From Spartobacteria bacterium (GTDB lineage Bacteria > Verrucomicrobiota > Verrucomicrobiia > Chthoniobacterales > UBA10450): a DNA stretch of 64,000 nucleotides. Of this stretch, positions 57,523 to 64,000 are shown one piece after another. The number at the start of each line of letters is the position of its first letter. Position 1 is the first letter of the stretch. A program made the translations under genes and the position numbers. The stretch covers positions 124,001 to 188,000 of the forward strand of contig PNAA01000057.1 of NCBI GenBank assembly GCA_003169975.1, in the 5' to 3' direction. Under the pieces are notes generated by a model, which did no database searches, had not been told where the DNA came from, and saw only the letters and a list, made by a program, of their open reading frames with translations.

Positions 57523-59274
57523 ATGAAAAAAGAGCAGATCGTCGAAGTCCTCGAAACGATCGCGACCTTGCTCGAGCTGCAGGAGGAGAACCCGTTCAAG
57601 ATCCGCGCCTACAGCAACGCCGCGCGCTCGATCGAAACCTGGGGCGGCAATCTGCGCGAGCTGGCCGAGGAAAATCGGCTCGAGGAAATCCCGGGCGTCG
57701 GCAAAGCGATCGCCGGCAAGATCACCGAGCTTGCCTTGACTGGCGCGTCGAAGTTTTACGACGAACTGCGCGCGAAATTTCCGCCCGGGATTCTCGAGCT
57801 CTTCTCGCTGCCCGGGCTGGGCGCGAAAAAGATCAAGGCGCTCCACGAAAAATTGCAGGTCGGCTCGATTGCGGATCTGGAACAGGCTTGTCTGGCCGGG
57901 CGGGTCGCGGAGTTGCCCGGCTTTGGCAAAACGACGCAGGAAAAAATCGCCCTAACGATCGCGAATCGTGCCCGGCACGCGGGCAGTTTTCAGCTCGGAG
58001 AAGTCGCGGCCGAAGCGGAGCAGTTGCAGGACGATCTGCGCGCGCACCCGGATGCCGCGCGGGTCAGCGTTGCCGGAAGTTATCGCCGGCGAAAGGAAAT
58101 CGTCCGCGATCTCGATTTCATCGTGGCGACGAAAGCGCCGGAAGCGATTACGGAATACTTCGTTAGGCACGCGCTTGTGGAAAGCGTCGTCGCGCGCGGC
58201 GCGACCAAGACCAGTGTCCGCCTGCGCTCGGGCATTCAGGCCGATCTGCGCGTGGTCAGCGGTGCGGAGTATCCGTTTGCGCTCGGCTATTTCACCGGGA
58301 GCAAGGAACACAACATCGTCCTGCGGAACCGCGCCCTGCAACGCGGTTGGACCCTCAACGAATATAGGCTCGCACCCGCCGCGACCGAGACGAAGAAGAA
58401 AAAGCCGGCCTTAGAAATTCCAGCCGTGCGGGACGAAACGGAGCTTTATCGCGCCCTCGAGCTCGATTTCGTTCCACCCGAGTTGCGCGAAAATTCCGGC
58501 GAGATCGAAGCCGCCGCGGCAGGCCGGTTGCCGAGATTGGTCGAACCGGAAAATCTGCGTGGCACCTTCCACTGCCACACCAGCGCAAGCGACGGACGCA
58601 ATTCGCTCGAGGAAATGGCGGCCGCGGCGCAGGAACTCGGGCTGCAATATCTCGGGATTGCGGACCACAGCCGCAGCTCGGTGCAGGCCGGCGGCCTCGA
58701 TCGCGCCCGGCTCCGCGCCCAGGTCGCGGCGATCCGAGGGCTCAACAAAAAATTCGACGGTTTCCGACTCTTCGCGGGCGTCGAGTGCGATATCCTGCGC
58801 GACGGCTCGCTCGACTACGATGACGACACGTTAGGCGAGCTCGATTATGTCGTCGCCTCGGTCCATTCCGCCTTTCAGTTGCCGGAAGCGGAAATGACCA
58901 AGCGCATCATCCGCGCGTTGAGCAACCCGCACGTCACCTTCCTCGGGCATCCCACCGGCCGGCTGCTGTTGAAACGAGAGGGCTACGCGGTCGACATCCC
59001 CGCGATCATCGCGGCCGCGGCGGAAACCGGCACTTGGATTGAGATTAACGCCGCCCCCAAGCGGCTCGACCTCGATTGGCGCTGGTGGCCGCTGGCGAAG
59101 GAAAAGGGAGTGAAGTGCGTGATCAATCCCGACGCCCACGGCGTGGAAAAGCTGCAGGAATTATGGTTCGGCGTCGGCGTAGCGCAGAAGGGTTGGCTCA
59201 CGAAAAGCGACGTGATGAACTGCCTTCCGTTAGGGAAAATCGAAGCCGAGCTTAGACGAAAACGCGCTCGTTAG
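57523..59274 (+). CDS. polX: family X DNA polymerase with PHP domain
   Basis: 583 residues from the ATG at 57523. N-terminal HhH region: ENPFKIRAYSNAARSIE and EIPGVGKAIAGKITELA. The palm has VAGSYRRRKEIVRDLDFIVA and the third Asp in IQADLRVVSG. The PHP exonuclease domain has FHCHTSASDGRNSLEEM, LGIADHSRSSVQAGG, GVECDILRDG, VVASVHSAF, GHPTGRLL and INPDAHGVEKL. All metal-binding motifs look present. It serves base-excision and gap-filling repair. Contains TCGTTAGGC copies. Confidence 0.96.
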   Translation: MKKEQIVEVLETIATLLELQEENPFKIRAYSNAARSIETWGGNLRELAEENRLEEIPGVGKAIAGKITELALTGASKFYDELRAKFPPGILELFSLPGLGAKKIKALHEKLQVGSIADLEQACLAGRVAELPGFGKTTQEKIALTIANRARHAGSFQLGEVAAEAEQLQDDLRAHPDAARVSVAGSYRRRKEIVRDLDFIVATKAPEAITEYFVRHALVESVVARGATKTSVRLRSGIQADLRVVSGAEYPFALGYFTGSKEHNIVLRNRALQRGWTLNEYRLAPAATETKKKKPALEIPAVRDETELYRALELDFVPPELRENSGEIEAAAAGRLPRLVEPENLRGTFHCHTSASDGRNSLEEMAAAAQELGLQYLGIADHSRSSVQAGGLDRARLRAQVAAIRGLNKKFDGFRLFAGVECDILRDGSLDYDDDTLGELDYVVASVHSAFQLPEAEMTKRIIRALSNPHVTFLGHPTGRLLLKREGYAVDIPAIIAAAAETGTWIEINAAPKRLDLDWRWWPLAKEKGVKCVINPDAHGVEKLQELWFGVGVAQKGWLTKSDVMNCLPLGKIEAELRRKRAR

Positions 59275-59367
59275 TCATCCCGAGCGCAGTCGAGGGATCC
59301 CGCGGCGTGACCTGCAGGGTTACATTCACGGGATTCTTCGAATCCGCTCCGCTCCGCTCAGAATGAC
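59274..59367. repeat. imperfect palindrome between polX and the arginine gene
   Basis: The left arm GTCATCCCGAGCGCAG and the right arm (inverse GTCATTCTGAGCGGAG) pair over most of their length, with GGATCCCG/CGGGATTC inside. It lies between convergent genes and codes the last residues of the minus-strand gene. It may act as a two-way terminator; similar GTCATTCTGAGCG palindromes are dispersed in other bacteria. Confidence 0.6.
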
Positions 59368-60173
59368 GAGGCGCTCTCGCGCTGCGGCAGGAACATCGTC
59401 AGGCACTTGCACGCCCCGCCCGCCTTGAGGAACTCGCTCATCGGCAGCGGGTGACAACGGTAGCCGCGCTCGCCTAACGACTTCATCAAGATTGGCGCGC
59501 CTTCCGGCAGGACGATTTCCTGGTCGAGCACGACCGCGTTGCAGGAAAAATGCGCCGCTTCCTCCTCCACCACATCGATCAGGTTCGGCACGTGGTCGCG
59601 GATGGTGCGCTGACCGTACTCGTCGAAGGCGGCGGGAAACCAAACCGCGCCCCCGTCCGTGAGCGGGCAAAAGCAGGTGTCGATATGATAGAAGCGCGGG
59701 TCGACCAGCTCGACCGAGATGACGAGGCACTGCAAGATGTCGGCGACCGCGCGATGCGCGCTCACGTCGGTGCGAAATTTGTAGCCGCAAAAAAGCGTGT
59801 CGCCGACGAAGAGCGCGTCGCCTTCGCCCTCGAAGAACTGGTCCTCCGGCAACCAGACGATTTCGTAACCGTCCTTCTCCATCCAATCGGCAAACAGCGG
59901 GGCCTCTGCGGCCCGCTCTTTGTGCCGAAAATTGCTCGGGATAAATTTCTTTCCGACCGTCAGACCAGCGTTGGCGGTGAAAACCATGTCGGGCAGCTTC
60001 GGCTTGGGCGGGACGAGGTGAACGTCGCAGCCGAGGCTGAGCAGCTTCTCATGCAGCCCGCGCCATTGTGCCTGGACGAGCGGCGTATCGGCGCCCCGGG
60101 CGCGACTCATCCAGGGATTGATCTCGTATTCGATCCCGTAGTAATCCGGCGGGCAGAGCAAAAGTTTTCGCAT
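59358..60173 (-). CDS. arginine dihydrolase-like protein (amidinotransferase/deiminase fold)
   Basis: 271 residues. GME/amidinotransferase fold markers: DMVFTANAGLTVGKKFIPSN, EGEGDALFVGDTLFCGY, the His in DPRFYHIDTCFCPL and the catalytic Cys in FLKAGGACKCLTMFLP. The next gene upstream on the strand is a TIGR00300 ornithine-cyclodeaminase-type gene; in cyanobacteria these two are fused as AgrE/ArgZ, which turns arginine into ornithine, ammonia and CO2 and then ornithine into proline. This gene is therefore likely the arginine-degrading half, though a dimethylarginine hydrolase role is possible. Confidence 0.78.
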   Translation of the reverse strand: MRKLLLCPPDYYGIEYEINPWMSRARGADTPLVQAQWRGLHEKLLSLGCDVHLVPPKPKLPDMVFTANAGLTVGKKFIPSNFRHKERAAEAPLFADWMEKDGYEIVWLPEDQFFEGEGDALFVGDTLFCGYKFRTDVSAHRAVADILQCLVISVELVDPRFYHIDTCFCPLTDGGAVWFPAAFDEYGQRTIRDHVPNLIDVVEEEAAHFSCNAVVLDQEIVLPEGAPILMKSLGERGYRCHPLPMSEFLKAGGACKCLTMFLPQRESASSF

Positions 60174-60185
60174 GGGAGGTCGTGC

Positions 60186-61409
60186 CTAACGATTAGCTTC
60201 CATGCAATCGGTCAGCTCGCGCAGAAAAGGCTCAATGTCGGTGACCAGACCGACCGCCTGGAAGGATCCGCGATCGGTCAGTTTCGTCACGACCCCCGGA
60301 TTAATATCCACACAGAGCGTTTTCACCGTGGCGGGAAGTAAATTTCCCACCGCGATCGAGTGCAGCATCGTGCCCATCATCATCGCGATCGTCACCCCGC
60401 CGATCTTCGCGCGCATCGCCTTTTGCGCCTCGACGGCGTCGGTGATCACGTCGGGCAACGGGCCGTCATCGCGGATCGAACCGGCGAGCACAAAATCAAC
60501 GCCGTTCTGCACGCAAGTATACATGATGCCGCTTTTGAGCAGACCGCTCGCGACCGCCTGCCTGATGCCGCCCGCACCGCGGACCGCGTTGATCGCGCGC
60601 ATGTGATTCTGCGTGCCTTCATCGGCGAGCGAGCCTTCCTCGAGATAAACGCCTAACGACGTCCCAAAAAGTGCGTTCTCGATGTCGTGCGCGGCGAGGG
60701 CGTTGCCGGCGAAGAGGAGATTGACGAAGCCCCACTTGATTAATTTCTCGAAATGCTCGGCCGCGCCGGTGTGCACGATCGCCGGGCCGGCTACGACGAG
60801 GATCTTGCCCTTTTCGTCCCGCGCTCGCTTGAATTCCCGCGCCATCTCGCGGATGACCGCAGTCTTCGGCTTCTCAATCGAGACATTGCTCGCCATAAAC
60901 TCGAAAACATCGGCGCGTGCCGTCGAGCGTTGCAGCGGCACGACGCGGATCCCATGATGACCAACGACGACCTCCATCCCCTTTTTTACGCTGTAGAATT
61001 TGGTCGCCGTCGCCTTCTTCGCGGCGCGATCGACCACGATCGCGCTATCCATCAACGCCGGTTCCACCTCGATCTCACGATCCTCGAGTTGGACGAAAGT
61101 CTGCTGATTAGTCGTCACGTAAAAGCCCTGCGGGTAAACGCCATCGGCTGGCGACGCGGCCAGTTGAATGCTCCTTTTTTCCATCACTTCGGCGCCGTGC
61201 TGGCGCAGTCGCAGGATGAGTTCGTCCAGGGCATCAGCCGATGGCGCGGTCACTTCGATGCGCGCAAAACTCTGGTCCGTGCGGTTCTCGCCGATCTTGA
61301 TTTCGCCGATTTTGAAGGTGCCGCCGCGGGCAATGATTTGGTCGAGCACCTTCGGCAAAATGAGTGAATCGATGATGTGGCCGCGAAGCTCAATCGTCTC
61401 TGAAGGCAT
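60186..61409 (-). CDS. ornithine cyclodeaminase-type LOR/SDH protein (TIGR00300)
   Basis: 407 residues from the ATG at 61409 (MPSETIELRGHIIDSLILPK); codons further upstream overlap the divergent leader. Family regions: ITTNQQTFVQLEDREIEVEP-like stretch near residue 100, KILVVAGPAIVHTGAAEHFE, LLFAGNALAAHDIENALFGT and TIAMMMGTMLHSIAVGNLLP. Archaeal and cyanobacterial members convert ornithine to proline. It precedes the arginine dihydrolase-like gene by 12 bases, consistent with one operon. The stop TAG lies in a TCGTTAGGC copy. Confidence 0.82.
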   Translation of the reverse strand: MPSETIELRGHIIDSLILPKVLDQIIARGGTFKIGEIKIGENRTDQSFARIEVTAPSADALDELILRLRQHGAEVMEKRSIQLAASPADGVYPQGFYVTTNQQTFVQLEDREIEVEPALMDSAIVVDRAAKKATATKFYSVKKGMEVVVGHHGIRVVPLQRSTARADVFEFMASNVSIEKPKTAVIREMAREFKRARDEKGKILVVAGPAIVHTGAAEHFEKLIKWGFVNLLFAGNALAAHDIENALFGTSLGVYLEEGSLADEGTQNHMRAINAVRGAGGIRQAVASGLLKSGIMYTCVQNGVDFVLAGSIRDDGPLPDVITDAVEAQKAMRAKIGGVTIAMMMGTMLHSIAVGNLLPATVKTLCVDINPGVVTKLTDRGSFQAVGLVTDIEPFLRELTDCMEANR

Positions 61410-61563
61410 CGGCGAACCTAGCCAAGGAACGCTCCCGCGCCAGTTGAAGCGCGGGGCGGGACCGGCGCCAACCCGCTTGTCGGGCAAGATTTCCACCGCC
61501 CAATTTCCGCTTGTCCGCATCACTCAGTCGGCTATTAATGCAACCGCTCCTACCGCGCACCAC

Positions 61564-62337
61564 GTGAAAGAACTCGAGTCATCCGCCGCCAACGACGCCG
61601 CTCCATCCGCGGGCGGCTTTCAGGTTTCCGATCAGCCCGTCGTGCGCGCAGATTGGGCCACTGCAGCCCGCGCGGAAAGCTCTTCGGATGGTTTGCCTGC
61701 TTCCTACGGCAGGGATTTGCTTTACGTCATCGCCCGCGATCCGAAGTCGCTTTTTCTCTACTGGGATCTCAATTGGACGCCGCTTTTCGCTCAGGCCGGC
61801 CTCTCCCCGCGACAGGTGCATCTGCGCGTTTATCGCGAGGACGGATCGATCGAAAGAACGCAAGAGATCAATCCGTTTCGCGGCCATTGTTATGTCGACG
61901 TCGAGGCGGCGGGAACAGGTTACTACTGCGAACTTGGTTGTCTCGAGGGTGACGTCTGGACCAGCCTCGTCCGCTCCGGGACGGCAGCGACGCCCGAGGC
62001 CAGCATGTCCGAGGACTTGTCGGAGGATTTTGCCACCCTGCCGATGCATCTTAGCTTTCAGCGGTTGATCGATATTTTTCAGGCGACCAAAACCGAGCGC
62101 ACCACCCTCGCCAACTCGATGGCGGAGTTGCAGGAGAATGCGCGGGCCTTGCAAGAGACGGCGCGCGGCGGAGAAGGGACCGATTCCGAACTCGCGGCAT
62201 TGCTCGAATCCGCCCGGCGCGGCGACGCGCCGAGCTCCGAGCAACTCGCGCAATGGAAACAACTCGGCGCCCGTTTTGGCGGCGCGAGCTGGGGCGGCGC
62301 GAGCGGAAATGGTTTCGGCGGCAGCAGCCTTGCCTAA
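61564..62337 (+). CDS. DUF4912-domain protein
   Basis: 257 residues from the GTG at 61564; longer frames overlap the divergent gene. The DUF4912 core is GLPASYGRDLLYVIARDPKS, LFLYWDLNW, VHLRVYREDGS and GTGYYCELGCLEGDVWTSLV. The C-terminus is a helical then Gly-rich tail (GGASWGGASGNGFGG). The function of the family is unknown. The TAA is in a TCGTTAGGC copy. Convergent with the permease gene. The start is uncertain. Confidence 0.75.
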   Translation: MKELESSAANDAAPSAGGFQVSDQPVVRADWATAARAESSSDGLPASYGRDLLYVIARDPKSLFLYWDLNWTPLFAQAGLSPRQVHLRVYREDGSIERTQEINPFRGHCYVDVEAAGTGYYCELGCLEGDVWTSLVRSGTAATPEASMSEDLSEDFATLPMHLSFQRLIDIFQATKTERTTLANSMAELQENARALQETARGGEGTDSELAALLESARRGDAPSSEQLAQWKQLGARFGGASWGGASGNGFGGSSLA

Positions 62338-62346
62338 CGAGCGAGT

Positions 62347-63915
62347 TCAACCGCCCGTGGCGGATTTGTTGCCGGTCGTGGACGGCTGCGCCAGCTTGCT
62401 CCGGCGCACGCCGTAGGAAAAGTAAAACACCATGCCGATGGCGAACCAGACGAGCAAGCGCCGCCAGGTCGGCCAAGGCAGCGCCGACATCAGCAAGAGG
62501 GCGGAGAGCGCGCCCGCCGGGGCCACAAACCAGACCCAGGGCGTGGTGAATTTGCGCGGCAGGTTCGGCTCGCGCACCCGCAGCACGAGGATGCCCACGG
62601 AGACGATGACAAACGCCAGCAGCGTGCCGATGGAGCAGAGGCTGCCGGCCTCCCGGACCGTGAAGAGCGCCGAAAAGATCGCCACACCCACGCCCGTCAC
62701 GATGGAAGTAAGCCACGGGGTGCGGAAGCGAGGATGCACCCGGCTCACGAACGGCGGGAGCAAACCATCGCGCGCCATGCTGTAAAAGACGCGCGATTGG
62801 CCGAGCAACATCACGAGAATGACGGACGACAAACCGGCGATCGCGCCGAGCTTGATCAACCGCCCCATCCAGCCCATGCCTGCGTGGTCCGCGACAACGG
62901 CGATGGGGTCCGGCACATCCAGTTGCCCATAGGGGACAACGCCGGTCGCGATTCCCGAGACGAGGATATAAAGGACGGTGCAGAGCAGGAGCGACCCGAT
63001 GATGCCGATGGGCATGTCGCGCTGCGGATTTTTCGCCTCCTGGGCCGCGGTGCTGACGGCGTCGAAACCGATATAGGCGAAGAAGACGATGCCCGCGCCG
63101 GTCATGAGACCGCTCCAGCCGAAATGACCGAACTGGCCGGTATTCACCGGGATGAAAGGATGCCAGTTCGCCGTCTTGATGGCTTGAAAAGCGCCGCCGA
63201 TGAAGAGCAGCACCACGGCCACTTTCACGAACACGATCAGGTTGTTGAAGTTCGCCGATTCCTTGATGCCGACCACGAGCAGCGTCGTGACGAGGAAGAT
63301 GATGATAACCGCCGGCAGATTGAACATGGAGGTGACATGCTGGAGCGTCGTCGGATCCGTTCCCATGATCTTGATTTGATCCAGGAGAGCGGCGCTGCTC
63401 GTCACCCAGCCGGCCTTCATCTTCAGGAGCGTAGCGAGGGTCGCGGGAAGTTCGATCAACTCCACGCCGCGCGCGGCGGAAAACGCGGGCGGGATGTCGA
63501 TCCCAAAATCGTGCAGGAACGACACCACGTAGCCGGACCAACCGATCGCCACCGTGATCGCGCCGACGGCATATTCAAGGATCAAATCCCAACCGATGAT
63601 CCACGCGACGAGCTCGCCGAGCGTAGCATAACCGTAGGTATAGGCGCTGCCCGCCATCGGCACGAGCGAGGCGAATTCGCTGTAGCACAACGCCGCGAAA
63701 ACCGATGCGACGCCGGCCAGGACAAACGACAGGACCACCGCCGGCCCGGCATTTTGCGCGGCGACCGTGCCGGTGAGCACGAAAATCCCCGTCCCGATAA
63801 TCGCACCGACGCCGAGCGCCGTCAGGTTCGTCGCGCCAAGGGCGCGTTTAAGACTGTGATCGCTGAGTGCCTCAGCCTGCAGATCCGTCACACTCTTTCG
63901 TCGAAATAGATTCAT
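62347..63915 (-). CDS. APC-superfamily amino-acid permease (cationic amino-acid transporter type)
   Basis: 522 residues with about twelve to fourteen membrane spans. The first span has the APC signature LGVGAIIGTGIFVLTGTVAA; further marks are MAGSAYTYGYATLGELVAWI, AYIGFDAVSTAAQEAKNPQR and FYSMARDGLLPPFVSRVHPR. It resembles YfnA/CAT-type permeases that import arginine, lysine or ornithine. Its closeness to the arginine-to-proline genes suggests arginine uptake, which is inference. 63916-64000 shows no further gene. Confidence 0.92.
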   Translation of the reverse strand: MNLFRRKSVTDLQAEALSDHSLKRALGATNLTALGVGAIIGTGIFVLTGTVAAQNAGPAVVLSFVLAGVASVFAALCYSEFASLVPMAGSAYTYGYATLGELVAWIIGWDLILEYAVGAITVAIGWSGYVVSFLHDFGIDIPPAFSAARGVELIELPATLATLLKMKAGWVTSSAALLDQIKIMGTDPTTLQHVTSMFNLPAVIIIFLVTTLLVVGIKESANFNNLIVFVKVAVVLLFIGGAFQAIKTANWHPFIPVNTGQFGHFGWSGLMTGAGIVFFAYIGFDAVSTAAQEAKNPQRDMPIGIIGSLLLCTVLYILVSGIATGVVPYGQLDVPDPIAVVADHAGMGWMGRLIKLGAIAGLSSVILVMLLGQSRVFYSMARDGLLPPFVSRVHPRFRTPWLTSIVTGVGVAIFSALFTVREAGSLCSIGTLLAFVIVSVGILVLRVREPNLPRKFTTPWVWFVAPAGALSALLLMSALPWPTWRRLLVWFAIGMVFYFSYGVRRSKLAQPSTTGNKSATGG

Positions 63916-64000
63916 TGATTGTGGGTTTGGATTTCCGCGCGGGGTAAGTCAAGCAAATGTCAGCTCGGGCACTGGCTCAGTTTCATTTTAACAGCGCAAT

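Noticed and set aside
62734-63909. 391-codon plus-strand ORF opposite the permease
   Set aside because: Asp/Glu/His/Arg-rich mirror of membrane helices, a common shadow pattern.

Overview
The window looks like chromosome from a GC-rich, soil-type member of the Verrucomicrobiota (Spartobacteria/Chthoniobacterales-like). The pointers are ECF-sigma/Ser-Thr-kinase pairs of the TIGR02999 type, a long plant/Chlamydia-type IspG, large secreted repeat proteins, a DUF4912 protein, a GxxExxY protein and REP-type palindromes. This assignment is inferred from gene content; there is no rRNA gene to confirm it.

Layout. 0-2.7 kb: partial VOC gene, small HTH gene, orphan Xre/ParS-type antitoxin, two-domain sulfurtransferase and SufE-like protein. 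2.7-10.4 kb: two similar modules, each a secreted protein gene divergent from an ECF sigma gene, the second followed by a membrane Ser/Thr kinase. 10.5-14.5 kb: carB, interrupted in frame by a complete REP-associated Y1 (HUH) transposase between inverted REPs. 14.6-19.7 kb: a compact selenocysteine cassette (tRNA-Sec, selD, selA, selB) and a SelW-like selenoprotein; selD and the SelW-like gene each read through an in-frame UGA. 19.9-27.3 kb: a lower-GC defence island with a TIR-like/caspase pair (resembling caspase-type, type IV Thoeris) and a frameshifted mod/res restriction system, ending in a remnant of sucD. 27.3-38.6 kb: typA, a subtilase-like secreted protease, then ispG, rseP, dxr, a GxxExxY gene and cdsA on the minus strand. 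38.7-46.5 kb: accessory DNA with a 21-bp repeat array, secreted/lipoprotein genes, broken membrane genes and decayed toxin-antitoxin modules. 46.5-49.1 kb: threonine dehydrogenase and an acyl-CoA ligase. 49.3-56.9 kb: a peptide-export system. 56.9-64 kb: NlpC/P60 protein, PolX-PHP polymerase, a two-gene arginine-to-proline pathway, a DUF4912 protein and an amino-acid permease.

The most interesting system is the 49.3-56.9 kb cassette. A PpiC-like protein, an ABC exporter with two N-terminal cyclic-nucleotide-binding domains and a C39 peptidase, an HlyD adaptor and a sigma-54 activator lead into four small genes whose products carry double-glycine leaders. Three are tandem paralogues; two of those have a core made of five copies of a pentapeptide, (V/I)AG(R/H)(Q/T). 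No peptide-modifying enzyme is visible.

Across the window the 9-mer TCGTTAGGC occurs about 31 times by eye (about 0.5 expected), inside genes and at starts and stops. It is missing from the defence island and from the 36.5-47.2 kb accessory region, which is how an uptake- or genome-marking sequence would behave. Core genes also carry in-frame palindromic insertions (carB, dxr, probably ispG).
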